The notes: generated by a model not told the origin, from the letters alone. A DNA stretch of 64,000 nt from Clostridium sp. 1001271st1 H5 (GCF_005845215.1 NZ_SPHO01000027.1:1-64000); one strand, 5' to 3'; numbered from the stretch's first letter, positions 16,617-25,819 are shown. Numbers and translations: made by a program.

Positions 16617-17365
16617 ACAGACGAATGGAGATAAAAGGAATATCCAAGACATTTTTCAGTGAGAAGGGATATTTTACAGCCATAAAAGATGTGAGCTTTG
16701 ATGTGAATGACGGCGAGTTTCTGGTTATACTGGGACCGGGGCGGTGCGGCAAGACCGTGCTGCTCAATATCATTGCGGGACTGGAGCAGCAGACCGGGGG
16801 AAAGATTGTGTACAATGGCAGGGAGTGGAAGGGCGTGAACCCGGAAATCAGCATGGTATTCCAGAAGCTGGCCCTGATGCCCTTTAAGACGGTTATGGAA
16901 AATGTGGAGCTGGGCCTTAAATTCCGGGGAATGTCCAGGGGACAACGCAGAGAGATTGCACAGCATTACATAGAGCTGGTGGGCCTTAAGGGATTTGAGA
17001 AATCCTATCCCACCCAGCTGTCAGGTGGCATGAAACAGAGGGTGGGGATTGCCAGGGCTTATGCGGCGGACCCCAAGCTGTTAATCATGGACGAACCCTT
17101 TGGGCAGCTGGACGCCCAGACACGGTATCAGATGCAGGAGGAAATCCTTAGAATCTGGGAAAAGGAAAAGCGCACCGTCATATTTGTCACCAACAATATA
17201 GAGGAAGCCTGCTATCTGGGAGACAGAATCATCCTGCTCAGCGACTGCCCGGCCACTGTGAAGGAAGTATATCCCATCAGCATTCCCAGGCCAAGGGATA
17301 TGGTAAGCGAGGAGTTCTTAAAACTGCGTACGGTTATTTCCGACAACACTGATTTAGCAATTTAA
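16598..17365 (+). CDS. NitT/TauT-family ABC ATPase 1 (switch histidine replaced)
   Basis: The 255-residue ATP-binding subunit is like SsuB/TauB. Walker A is GPGRCGKT (46-53), Q-loop Q89, signature LSGGMKQR (141-148), Walker B LLIMDE (161-166). The switch (H-loop) position reads VTNN, so the catalytic histidine is Asn199. The start is GTG at 16598, or GTG at 16604 with AAGGTGG eight bases before it. Paired with the next ATPase, whose signature is degenerate, it should form one degenerate and one consensus ATP site. Confidence 0.9.
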   Translation: MPVEQLNRRMEIKGISKTFFSEKGYFTAIKDVSFDVNDGEFLVILGPGRCGKTVLLNIIAGLEQQTGGKIVYNGREWKGVNPEISMVFQKLALMPFKTVMENVELGLKFRGMSRGQRREIAQHYIELVGLKGFEKSYPTQLSGGMKQRVGIARAYAADPKLLIMDEPFGQLDAQTRYQMQEEILRIWEKEKRTVIFVTNNIEEACYLGDRIILLSDCPATVKEVYPISIPRPRDMVSEEFLKLRTVISDNTDLAI

Positions 17366-17383
17366 TGGTATAGGAGGACAAAA

Positions 17384-18142
17384 ATGCCTGAAAGAGAGGA
17401 CACCCGGCCCGTTAAAGTTGAGGTCAGGAATCTTACAAAGCGCTTCGGCGACCTGCTGGTGCTGGACAATATGTCATTTAACATCCGTAAAGGCGAGTTC
17501 GTGTGTGTCGTAGGGCCCACAGGCTGCGGAAAGACCACATTTTTAAACTGTCTTACCAGGATTCACATGCCCAGTGAGGGCGACTTGTATATAGACGGGG
17601 TCCCTGCGGACCCGCGCAAGCATAACATTTCCTTTGTGTTCCAGGAGCCCAGCGCCCTTCCGTGGCTGACCGTGGAGGAGAACCTGGCCTATGGGCTTAA
17701 GATTAAGAGAATCCCCAAGGCTGAAATCGACCGCAGGGTGGACCAGATACTGGACCTGATGGGACTTCAGGAGTTCAGGAAGGCGTATCCGGGGGAGCTG
17801 TCCGTGTCAGCGGAGCAGAGAATCATCATCGGACGTTCCTTTGCCATGCAGCCGGACCTGCTGCTGATGGATGAGCCTTACGGACAGATGGATGTTAAGA
17901 TGCGTTTTTATCTGGAGGATGAGGTCATACGCCTGTGGAAGGAGCTGGGGAGCACGGTGGTGTTCATCACCCACAACATAGAGGAAGCCGTGTATCTGGC
18001 GGAGCGTGTGCTGATTCTCAGCAACAAACCGGCCAAAATCAAGGAGGAAGTGAGAATTGACCTGCCAAGGCCCAGAGATATCACATCCTCCAGGTTTATC
18101 GAGTACCGCAACTATATAACAGACAAGATTAAATGGTGGTAG
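17384..18142 (+). CDS. NitT/TauT-family ABC ATPase 2 (degenerate signature motif)
   Basis: The 252-residue ATP-binding subunit has Walker A GPTGCGKT (44-51), Q87, Walker B LLLMDE (159-164) and switch ITHN with His197 intact. The ABC signature reads LSVSAEQR (139-146), where LSGGQ is expected, so both signature glycines are lost. It complements the preceding ATPase, which has a good signature but no switch histidine. TAGGAGG sits upstream of the ATG. It ends five bases before the SDR gene. Confidence 0.9.
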   Translation: MPEREDTRPVKVEVRNLTKRFGDLLVLDNMSFNIRKGEFVCVVGPTGCGKTTFLNCLTRIHMPSEGDLYIDGVPADPRKHNISFVFQEPSALPWLTVEENLAYGLKIKRIPKAEIDRRVDQILDLMGLQEFRKAYPGELSVSAEQRIIIGRSFAMQPDLLLMDEPYGQMDVKMRFYLEDEVIRLWKELGSTVVFITHNIEEAVYLAERVLILSNKPAKIKEEVRIDLPRPRDITSSRFIEYRNYITDKIKWW

Positions 18143-18146
18143 AAAT

Positions 18147-18944
18147 ATGGAATCAGGACGATTAAATGGAAAGACAGCCATTGTTACAGGCGGGGCCAGA
18201 GGCATTGGGTTTGGGATTGCTTCCAGATATGCCCGCGAGGGAGCCAGGGTGGTCATAGCGGATGTGCTGGAGGAAGAGGGTAGGAAGGCTGCCATGGACA
18301 TAGGCCATATGGCGGAGTTTTATCAGATTAATCTGCGGGACAGAGCGCAGATATTTTCCATGGCGGATTATGTACATGAAAAATACGGACATATTGATGT
18401 GCTGGTAAACTGCGCCGGCGTGGCCCGTCCATGTCCCACGCTCAAACTGTCGGAGGAAGTGCTGGATGAGGTAATCGACATCAATATGAAGGCGCCGCTG
18501 TTCTGCTGTCAGGCAGTGGGGGCTTATATGAGACGGGACGGGGGAGGAAGCATTGTCAATATCTCCTCCGGCAATACCAGAATGATTAACGTGGGCCGGG
18601 TGCCCTATGGCATTACAAAGGGAGCGGTGAATCTGCTGACAGAGCAGCTGGGCGCAGAATGGGCCATGTACAACATTAAGGTGAATGCCATTGCACCGGG
18701 CTGGATTCGGACAGAGATGGTTGAAAGACCCCTTAAATCCGGAATATTGGATGAGAAGGCCATATTGTCTGTGTCGCCCATCGGGCGTTTCGGAAAGGCC
18801 GAGGAGATTGCCGGCCTGGCCTGTTTTCTGGCCAGTAAAGAATCAGATTACATTGTGGGGCAGGTGATATTTGCTGACGGAGGCTGGTCTCTGGGCATCA
18901 TGCCCAATGCGCTTGATTATATCAGAGAAAATGAGGAGGATTGA
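18147..18944 (+). CDS. SDR-family NAD(P)-dependent oxidoreductase
   Basis: The 265-residue classical short-chain dehydrogenase has cofactor motif TGGARGIG (14-21), NCAG (88-91), catalytic Ser140/141, Tyr154 and Lys158 (YGITK), and the PG motif after the active site. Asp39 after beta-2 (VVIAD) favours NAD over NADP. The substrate is unknown. In this operon it probably oxidises or reduces a hydroxyl/keto group of the imported sugar-like compound. It is followed four bases later by a zinc dehydrogenase, which suggests two successive redox steps. Confidence 0.9.
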   Translation: MESGRLNGKTAIVTGGARGIGFGIASRYAREGARVVIADVLEEEGRKAAMDIGHMAEFYQINLRDRAQIFSMADYVHEKYGHIDVLVNCAGVARPCPTLKLSEEVLDEVIDINMKAPLFCCQAVGAYMRRDGGGSIVNISSGNTRMINVGRVPYGITKGAVNLLTEQLGAEWAMYNIKVNAIAPGWIRTEMVERPLKSGILDEKAILSVSPIGRFGKAEEIAGLACFLASKESDYIVGQVIFADGGWSLGIMPNALDYIRENEED

Positions 18945-18948
18945 AATC

Positions 18949-19965
18949 ATGAAGGTATTATGTCTGCCGGAGCCAGGAAACCTGGTGTTAAAGGATATGC
19001 CCATGCCCGAACTCAGGGAGGGGCAGGCAATCATAAAGATGGAAATGTGCGGAATCTGCGGTTCGGATGTGACTGCTTACAGGGGAGTAAATCCCACCAT
19101 GCGCTATCCCATTAACGGACTGGGCCATGAGGGAGTGGGCGTTATCCAGGAAATCGGGGAAAATGACAAGGGCTTAAAGCCGGGTGACCGTGTGGCCCTG
19201 GAACCCTATGTCCCCTGCAATAAGTGCCACATGTGCGCGGCAGGGCGTTTTAACAACTGCGCGGACCTCCATGTGTGCGGCGTTCATAAGGACGGTATGA
19301 TGTCCCAGTATTTCCTTCACCCGGTACAGCTTTTATATAAGCTTCCCGATGAACTGACCTTCACCCATGCAGCCCTGGTGGAACCCCTGACCATCGGTCT
19401 TCACGGGGCAACCAGGGCCAGGGTGTCAAAGGGAGAGCACTGCGTTGTGTTCGGCGCAGGAATCATCGGCCTTATGGCTGCATTTGCCTGCATCAACTAC
19501 GGAGCAACCCCTATTCTGGTGGATGTGCTGCAAAAGCGCCTGGATTATGCAAAGGAGCTGGGAGTACCCTGCACCTTCAATTCCACGGACAAACATGTGG
19601 AGGAATATCTGCGGGAGGTGACCGGCGGCAAGCTGCCTGAGGCCATGATTGATTGTACGGGTGCTCCTGTGATTCTGGAGAACATGCACAATTACGTGTG
19701 CCACGGGGGGAGGATTGCCCTGGTGGGATGGCCTCATGACCCGGTGCGGATTAACACGGTACGCCTGATGCAGAAGGAAATTGATGTGTGCCCGTCCAGA
19801 AATTCCAATGCAAAATTCCCGGAGGCCATTGGTCTGGTCAACCAGGGAAAGGTGCCTACGGACGCCATTATCACAAAAATCATTGAGCTGGACCAGGTGG
19901 AGGATACCATAAAGGATATGATTCAGTCTCCGTCCGATTATCTGAAAGTTATCGTGAACATCTGA
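18949..19965 (+). CDS. zinc-dependent alcohol/polyol dehydrogenase (MDR family)
   Basis: The 338-residue medium-chain dehydrogenase has the catalytic zinc ligand in CGICGSDV, GHEGVG, the four-cysteine structural zinc lobe in VPCNKCHMCAAGRFNNC, and the Rossmann motif GAGIIG. It resembles sorbitol/threonine/L-iditol-type dehydrogenases. The ATG at 18949 follows GAGGAGGA and gives the normal family start; an upstream in-frame start would add 26 residues overlapping the SDR gene. It likely converts a secondary alcohol of a sugar, polyol or sugar acid to a ketone. Confidence 0.92.
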   Translation: MKVLCLPEPGNLVLKDMPMPELREGQAIIKMEMCGICGSDVTAYRGVNPTMRYPINGLGHEGVGVIQEIGENDKGLKPGDRVALEPYVPCNKCHMCAAGRFNNCADLHVCGVHKDGMMSQYFLHPVQLLYKLPDELTFTHAALVEPLTIGLHGATRARVSKGEHCVVFGAGIIGLMAAFACINYGATPILVDVLQKRLDYAKELGVPCTFNSTDKHVEEYLREVTGGKLPEAMIDCTGAPVILENMHNYVCHGGRIALVGWPHDPVRINTVRLMQKEIDVCPSRNSNAKFPEAIGLVNQGKVPTDAIITKIIELDQVEDTIKDMIQSPSDYLKVIVNI

Positions 19966-19978
19966 AAAGGAGAATAAC

Positions 19979-20833
19979 ATGCTGACAACCACTTATGAAA
20001 TGCTTCAAAAGGCATATGAAGGCCGCTATGCAGTTCCCGCCATCAATACCCAGGGAGGAACCTATGACATCATACGGGCCGTGTGCATGGCTGCAGAGGA
20101 GCTTCGTTCCCCGGTCATACTGGCCCACTATGTGAATACAGGAGCCTATTCAGGCCATGACTGGTTTTACGAGACAGCAAAATGGATGGCCCGGAAGGTT
20201 TCAGTGCCGGTTGCAATCCATCTGGACCACGGGGACAGCTTTGAGCGCTGCATGGAGATGCTGAAGCTGGGATTTACCTCCATTATGTTTGACGGTTCCT
20301 CCCTGCCTGTGGAGGAAAATGCAGCAGCCACAGAGGAAGTGGCCAGGGTGTGCAGGACCTTCGGGGTACCGCTGGAGGCGGAAATCGGAGAGCTGTGCCG
20401 CCTGGATGACAAGGGAAATAAAATGGGCGCATCCAACATTGCGGACCCGGATGTGGTGAAGCAGTATCTCAGGCTGTGCCGCCCGGATTCACTGGCCATC
20501 GGCATTGGAAACGCCCACGGGTTTTACAACGGACCTGTGGATATCCGGGTAGAGGTGCTGGAGGAATGCAGGAAGTTTACGGATATTCCCTTTGTTCTTC
20601 ACGGCTGTACCGGCATGGACGAGGAATTGGTCAAGCGTTCCATTGACAGCGGAGTGGCAAAAATCAATTTCGGCACCCAGGTGCGCTGCCGGTATGTGGA
20701 ATATCTGAAGGAAGGGCTGGCTGAGGGAAAAGACCAGGGCCATGCATGGAAATTATCGCAGTATGCGGAGCTGCGGCTGCGCGAAGACATAAAAGACATC
20801 ATCCGGCTGGCAGGCTCCCAGGATAAGGCGTGA
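19979..20833 (+). CDS. class II ketose-bisphosphate aldolase (GatY/KbaY/FbaA-like)
   Basis: The 284-residue TIM-barrel aldolase has the zinc-binding HLDHGDS motif, the GNAHGFYNGP zinc histidine and VLHGCTGM, followed by GVAKINFGTQ. The length matches tagatose-1,6-bisphosphate/fructose-1,6-bisphosphate class II enzymes. It is one of two class II aldolases in tandem, which suggests two different phosphorylated ketoses are cleaved. AAAGGAG precedes the ATG. Confidence 0.92.
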   Translation: MLTTTYEMLQKAYEGRYAVPAINTQGGTYDIIRAVCMAAEELRSPVILAHYVNTGAYSGHDWFYETAKWMARKVSVPVAIHLDHGDSFERCMEMLKLGFTSIMFDGSSLPVEENAAATEEVARVCRTFGVPLEAEIGELCRLDDKGNKMGASNIADPDVVKQYLRLCRPDSLAIGIGNAHGFYNGPVDIRVEVLEECRKFTDIPFVLHGCTGMDEELVKRSIDSGVAKINFGTQVRCRYVEYLKEGLAEGKDQGHAWKLSQYAELRLREDIKDIIRLAGSQDKA

Positions 20834-20872
20834 CACGGTACGGAATGAAACCTTGGAAAAGGAAGGTATGCT

Positions 20873-22033
20873 ATGACATTGATTCCATTAAGACCTCTTA
20901 TGGAGGCTTCTGTTAAACATGGGTTTGCCCAGGGGGCATTTAATGTGAACGCGGTAGCCCAGGCAAAGGCTGCCATCGAAGTACACAGTATGTTCCGCTC
21001 CGCGGCCATCCTGCAGGGAGCGGACCTGGCAAACGGCTTCATGGGGGGAAGATGCGACTTTATGAATGCCACCCTGGAGGATAAGAAAGCCGGCGCCGGG
21101 AATATTGCCAGGGCCGTTAAGAAATATGGGGAGGACAGCCCCATCCCCATTGTCCTTCACCTGGACCATGGACGTGATTTTGACTCCTGTGCAGCCGCCA
21201 TACAGGGGGGATATACTTCGGTGATGATTGACGGGTCGTCCCTGGCCTTTGATGAGAATGTGGAACTGACCCGCGAGGTGGTAAAATACGCACATGCAAG
21301 GGGCGTCAGTGTGGAAGGGGAGCTGGGTGTGCTGGCCGGAGTGGAGGACCAGGTGTTTTCACAGGGCTCCACGTATACCAACCCTTTAAAGGCAGTGGAG
21401 TTTTTCCGGAAGACCGGCGTGGATGCACTGGCTATATCCTACGGCACTATGCACGGTGCTTCCAAGGGAAAGGATGTAAAGCTGCGCAAGGAGATTGCGG
21501 TGGCAATCCGGGAATGCCTGAACCATGAGGGAATCTTTGGGGCCCTGGTGTCCCATGGCTCATCCACGGTTCCCCAGTATATTGTGGATGAAATCAATGA
21601 GCTGGGAGGCACATTGACCGGTACCTATGGAATCGCCATAGAGGAACTTAAGGCAGCGGCCAGATGCGGCATCAACAAGATTAATGTGGATACGGATATC
21701 CGGCTGGCGGTTACCCGCAATATGAAAGAATTTTTTGCCTGCAACCCGGATAAGAGAAACAGCAGCTCCATCGGAGGCATCTATGAGCTGCTGGAATCCA
21801 AGCGGGAGCAGTTCGACCCCAGGGTTTTCCTGACGCCCATCATGGAAACCGTGATGACCGGCGCCATACCGGATGAGGATACGGCGGCCATTACAGACTG
21901 CATTGAGCGGGGCGTGAAGGAAGTGGTGGGCACCCTTATCGTACAGTTTGGCTCTTACGGCAAAGCGCCTTTGGTGGAACAGGTTTCCCTGGAGGAAATG
22001 GCTGACCGGTATAGGAAAATGCAGGTATTATAA
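20873..22033 (+). CDS. class II aldolase, long form
   Basis: The 386-residue protein is from the class II fructose-bisphosphate aldolase family. It has zinc motif HLDHGRDF, YGTMHGASKG, LVSHGSST and CGINKINVDTD. It has ~100 extra residues compared with the preceding aldolase, mainly in the last third, like the longer FbaA-type subgroup. Presence beside a short-form paralogue suggests distinct substrates or a hetero-oligomer. The spacer of 39 bp carries GGAAGG. Confidence 0.88.
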   Translation: MTLIPLRPLMEASVKHGFAQGAFNVNAVAQAKAAIEVHSMFRSAAILQGADLANGFMGGRCDFMNATLEDKKAGAGNIARAVKKYGEDSPIPIVLHLDHGRDFDSCAAAIQGGYTSVMIDGSSLAFDENVELTREVVKYAHARGVSVEGELGVLAGVEDQVFSQGSTYTNPLKAVEFFRKTGVDALAISYGTMHGASKGKDVKLRKEIAVAIRECLNHEGIFGALVSHGSSTVPQYIVDEINELGGTLTGTYGIAIEELKAAARCGINKINVDTDIRLAVTRNMKEFFACNPDKRNSSSIGGIYELLESKREQFDPRVFLTPIMETVMTGAIPDEDTAAITDCIERGVKEVVGTLIVQFGSYGKAPLVEQVSLEEMADRYRKMQVL

Positions 22034-22054
22034 ATGGGAAAGGTGGTAGAGGCA

Positions 22055-23248
22055 ATGTCTGCAAATGTTCTGGTGGTCCATGGAGGCGGCCCCACGGCTG
22101 TCATCAATGCTTCCCTGTATGGTGTTGTGGAGGAAGCCAGGAATTCCGGCAGCATAGGCAAGGTGTACGGCGCAATCGGCGGAAGTGAGGGGATTCTGAA
22201 GGAGCAGTTTCTGGATTTGATGCAGTATCCGGAGGAAAAGCTAAGGCTTCTGCTCCAGACGCCGGCCACGGCAATCGGTTCATCCAGGTATGCCCTGGAA
22301 CAGAAAGACTATGACGCCATGGCAGGAATCTTCAAAAAGTACGGAATCCGTTATGTGCTTCTGAACGGGGGGAACGGGACCATGGATACCTGCGGCCGCA
22401 TCTTTGAGGCGTGCAGGGGAGAGGACATCTATGTGGTTGGAATCCCCAAGACCATTGACAACGATATTGCCATAACAGACCATACGCCGGGATATGGAAG
22501 CGCGGCCAGGTTCATCGCTGCTTCCGCGGCAGAGGTTGGGGCGGATGTCAGGGCCCTGCCCATCCATGTGTGTGTCATGGAGGCCATGGGGCGCAATGCC
22601 GGATGGATTACGGCTGCATCTGCCCTGGCCAGAAAGAAGCCGGGGGATGCGCCCCATCTGATTTATCTGCCGGAGCGCCCCTTCCATGAAGAGGAATTCC
22701 TGGAGGATGTAAAACGCCTTTACGAAGAAAAGGGAGGCGTGGTGGTGGTTGCCAGCGAAGGACTGAAGAATGACAGCGGAGAACCTATTGTGCCTCCTAT
22801 TTTCAAGGTTGGGAGGGCTACCTATTATGGGGATGTCAGCGCTTATCTGGCGAATCTGGTCATACAGAAGCTGGGAATCAAGGCCAGAAGCGAAAAGCCC
22901 GGCCTTTGCGGAAGGGCATCCATAGCCTGGCAGTCGCCGGTGGACCGTGACGAAGCAGTCCTGGCCGGAAGGGAGGCGCTGCGGGCGGCCATGGAGGGCA
23001 TGAGCGGCGTCATGATTGGCCTTATACGGGATGAAAATGAGGATGGAGAGTACGGCGTCCGCACCGCGGCCATTCCCATCAAAGAGGTGATGCTGCATGA
23101 ACGGGTGCTGCCGGATGATTACATAAATGACAGGGGAAATGATGTGACGGACGCATTCCTGAAATGGTGCAGGCCCCTCATCGGACCTGAATTAAGGGAG
23201 TTTGTGGACTTTAAAGAAGAGTATGAAAAGATGGGAGTGGGAGAATGA
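22055..23248 (+). CDS. 6-phosphofructokinase-like kinase
   Basis: The 397-residue PFK-A superfamily protein has HGGGPTAVINA at the N-terminus, GGNGTMDT (105-112) and PKTIDND (131-137). ATP enzymes usually read GGDGS plus PGTIDND, and PPi enzymes GGDD plus PKTIDND. The mix (Asn for the Mg-binding Asp, Gly at the selectivity position, Lys in PKTIDND) leaves the phosphoryl donor open. It is most like the XF0274-type PPi group. The ATG at 22055 is preferred because AAAGGTGG precedes it by eight bases, while the ATG at 22034 has no binding site. Its product would feed the adjacent aldolases. Confidence 0.85.
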   Translation: MSANVLVVHGGGPTAVINASLYGVVEEARNSGSIGKVYGAIGGSEGILKEQFLDLMQYPEEKLRLLLQTPATAIGSSRYALEQKDYDAMAGIFKKYGIRYVLLNGGNGTMDTCGRIFEACRGEDIYVVGIPKTIDNDIAITDHTPGYGSAARFIAASAAEVGADVRALPIHVCVMEAMGRNAGWITAASALARKKPGDAPHLIYLPERPFHEEEFLEDVKRLYEEKGGVVVVASEGLKNDSGEPIVPPIFKVGRATYYGDVSAYLANLVIQKLGIKARSEKPGLCGRASIAWQSPVDRDEAVLAGREALRAAMEGMSGVMIGLIRDENEDGEYGVRTAAIPIKEVMLHERVLPDDYINDRGNDVTDAFLKWCRPLIGPELREFVDFKEEYEKMGVGE

Positions 23249-24084
23249 AACACATATTTCTGAACCTGAAACGGTTCGATATACCCAGGGAATACGGAGG
23301 GGTCAACAGTGTTGCGCCCATGGAGGAATGGGGGAGCTACATTGTGCAGAAGACCCAGGAAAAACTAAAGGCGTACAGCCCGGAGGATGTGGAGTTCGTC
23401 ATGTATTTCCCGGAAGCCCATCTGATACCGGCAGTGAAGGCCCTGTGCGGGGACAGTCCGGTTAAAATCGGCTGCCAGGGGGTGTACAGGGATGATACGG
23501 CTGAAAACGGCAATTTCGGCGCATTTACCACCAACCGCACAGCCAATGCGGCAAAGGCAATGGGATGCAGTTCCGTCATCATCGGCCACTGCGAGGAGCG
23601 CAGGGATAAGGCCGGAATCCTGGAGGAAGCCGGAATCACGGATGGGGATGCAGTGGGAAGGCTGCTGAACCAGGAAGTCAGGGCGGCAATCCAGGCCGGG
23701 CTTACAGTGCTTTACTGTATCGGGGAATCTGCCGGGGAGCAGGAACGCTGGCAGGAGGTGCTTAAGGAGCAGCTGGAGACAGGGCTTAAGGACGTGGACA
23801 GGGAAAAGGTGGTCATTGCCTATGAGCCGGTATGGGCCATCGGACCGGGAAGGATACCGCCGGATGAAGCCTATATCACAAAAGTCGGTTCTTACATTAA
23901 GGAGATTACCGGCGGCATGGATGTTGTCTACGGAGGCGGACTCAAGGCGGACAACGCCCGTATGCTGGCTTCGGTCCCTGTCATGGACGGCGGACTGATT
24001 GCCCTTACCAGGTTCCAGGGTCAGATTGGATTTTATCCGGAGGAATATCTGGAAATCGTGGACGCCTATCTGGCACGCAACTGA
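23245..24084 (+). CDS. triose-phosphate isomerase family protein, divergent
   Basis: The 279-residue TIM-barrel protein keeps the TPI catalytic residues: Asn and Lys in NLK near the N-terminus, His in IIGHCEERR, and Glu in AYEPVWAIGPGR. It departs from canonical motifs (GHCEERR for GHSERR, YGGGLKADN for YGGSVKPEN, NLKRFD for NWKMN) and is ~30 residues longer than usual TPI. It may isomerise another phosphosugar, as the tetrose-phosphate isomerases of erythritol pathways do. The start overlaps the kinase stop by four bases. Confidence 0.85.
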   Translation: MKHIFLNLKRFDIPREYGGVNSVAPMEEWGSYIVQKTQEKLKAYSPEDVEFVMYFPEAHLIPAVKALCGDSPVKIGCQGVYRDDTAENGNFGAFTTNRTANAAKAMGCSSVIIGHCEERRDKAGILEEAGITDGDAVGRLLNQEVRAAIQAGLTVLYCIGESAGEQERWQEVLKEQLETGLKDVDREKVVIAYEPVWAIGPGRIPPDEAYITKVGSYIKEITGGMDVVYGGGLKADNARMLASVPVMDGGLIALTRFQGQIGFYPEEYLEIVDAYLARN

Positions 24085-24105
24085 TTATAACAGGAGGATT
24101 ATCAT

Positions 24106-25599
24106 ATGAAATTATCATTTGAATATGGTGCAGGGCTAATGGCGGCAGAGCTTCCTGACAGCACCGATGTGTTCATACCCGGCGAAACCGTGGCAGACCC
24201 GCCCTGCATTCCGGAGGACCGGCTGGTGGAAAAGACCCTGGAATCCATACGCAATCCCATGGGAATGGAACCACTGTCCCGTCTGGCCCGCAAGGGTTCC
24301 AAGGTGACCATCATTTTCCCGGACAGGGTAAAAGGCGGGGAACAGCCCACTTCCCACAGGAAAATATCCATCAGACTGATACTTAAGGAGCTGTATGACG
24401 CGGGAGTGGAGAAAAAGGACATTCTTTTAATCTGTTCCAACGGGCTTCACCGGAAGAATACAGAAACAGAAATCCACAACATACTTGGGGATGAGCTGTT
24501 CCATGAGTTCTGGCACACACACCAAATCATCAACCATGACAGCGAGGATTATGAGCATCTGGTGGATTTGGGCACCACGGACCGGGGCGACCCTGTGCTC
24601 ATGAATAAATATGTGTATGACAGCGATGTGGCCATCCTTATCGGCCACACCCAGGGAAATCCTTACGGCGGCTATTCCGGGGGCTATAAGCACTGCGCCA
24701 CGGGAATCACCCATTGGCGCTCCATTGCCTCCCACCATGTGCCTGAGGTGATGCACCGCAAGGATTTTACCCCGGTCAGCGGAACGTCACTGATGAGGAC
24801 AAAGTTTGATGAGATTGGCCAGCACATGGAGAAATGCATGGGAAAGAAGTTTTTCTGCTGCGACGCCGTGCTGGACACAAAATCCCGCCAGATAGAGATT
24901 AACAGCGGCTACGCAAAGGTCATGCAGCCCCATTCCTGGATTATGGCGGATAAGAGGACCTATGTGCCGTGGGCAGAAAAGAAGTATGATGTGATGATAT
25001 TCGGAATGCCCCAGTTCTTCCACTACGGCGAGGGCATGGGAACCAATCCCATCATGCTGATGCAGGCCATCTCAGCCCAGGTCATCCGTCATAAGCGCAT
25101 CATGAGCGACAACTGCGTGATTATATGCTCCTCCCTGTGCAACGGCTATTTCCACGATGAGCTGTGGCCTTATACCAGGGAAATGTATGATATGTTCCAG
25201 CATGATTACATGAACACCCTGCCGGACATGAACCGGTACGGCGAATACTTTGCCACCAATGAGGAATATATCAGAAAATACCGTTACTGCAACGCATTCC
25301 ACCCCTTCCACGGCTTTTCCATGATTAGCTGCGGCCATATTGCGGAAATGAACACCTCAGCCATCTATCTGTGCGGCGCCCAGGAACCGGGATTTGCCAG
25401 GGGGATGGGCCTTAAGACCAGGGCCACCATTGAGGAAGCCCTGGCTGACGCCAGGAAAAAGTTCGTGGGTCCCAACCCCAATATACTGGCTCTTCCCCAG
25501 ACCTTTAAGCTGGGTGCCGTCCATCTGATGATGAAGGATGAGGTATATGAAGGAAAGGGGCAGGAGGACTGCGGGTGTGCCTGCCATATGCATGGATAG
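24106..25599 (+). CDS. LarA-family nickel-pincer-nucleotide racemase/epimerase homologue
   Basis: The 497-residue protein is of the LarA (DUF2088) family, which uses a nickel-pincer nucleotide to racemise or epimerise alpha-hydroxy acids by hydride transfer. Residues visible: SNGLHR (His115, matching His108 of L. plantarum LarA), SGGYK (Lys195, matching cofactor-linked Lys184) and His211 (matching His200, same 16-residue spacing). The residue ten before Lys195 is Asn185, where LarA has His174. The end reads CGCACHMHG, a Cys/His tail possibly binding nickel. At 497 it is longer than LarA (~425). It is the last gene of the catabolic operon, ahead of a strong terminator. Confidence 0.9.
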   Translation: MKLSFEYGAGLMAAELPDSTDVFIPGETVADPPCIPEDRLVEKTLESIRNPMGMEPLSRLARKGSKVTIIFPDRVKGGEQPTSHRKISIRLILKELYDAGVEKKDILLICSNGLHRKNTETEIHNILGDELFHEFWHTHQIINHDSEDYEHLVDLGTTDRGDPVLMNKYVYDSDVAILIGHTQGNPYGGYSGGYKHCATGITHWRSIASHHVPEVMHRKDFTPVSGTSLMRTKFDEIGQHMEKCMGKKFFCCDAVLDTKSRQIEINSGYAKVMQPHSWIMADKRTYVPWAEKKYDVMIFGMPQFFHYGEGMGTNPIMLMQAISAQVIRHKRIMSDNCVIICSSLCNGYFHDELWPYTREMYDMFQHDYMNTLPDMNRYGEYFATNEEYIRKYRYCNAFHPFHGFSMISCGHIAEMNTSAIYLCGAQEPGFARGMGLKTRATIEEALADARKKFVGPNPNILALPQTFKLGAVHLMMKDEVYEGKGQEDCGCACHMHG

Positions 25600-25647
25600 G
25601 TGATGCGGACAGCGCAGGATAACTAAATATAGAGGCATTGCTTTATG

Positions 25648-25714
25648 AATCCCCTCCTTTTTATGGAGCCGCGTTAATTTTGCGCATTCTTCCATAAAAC
25701 GGGAGGGGATTTTT
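25648..25714 (+). terminator. Rho-independent terminator of the catabolic operon
   Basis: Long nested hairpin: outer stem AATCCCCTCC (25648-25657) with GGAGGGGATT (25702-25711), inner stem TTTTATGGA (25659-25667) with TCCATAAAA (25691-25699), then a short T run. Confidence 0.85.
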
Positions 25715-25789
25715 GCCTGATTTTAACAGCCGGCAGGAGCTGTTATAGAATTAAGCTATAAACCCGCCCCCCATCCCAGTTATTTTAAA

Positions 25790-25819
25790 TTGTACACTCC
25801 GGCCGATTTCGATTAAAAT
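25790..25819 (+). promoter_or_regulatory. possible promoter of the second NitT/TauT operon
   Basis: TTGTAC (25790-25795), 18 bp, TAAAAT (25814-25819), 49 bp before the permease gene. No CAAACGTTTG operator is near, so this operon is likely under other control. Confidence 0.45.
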
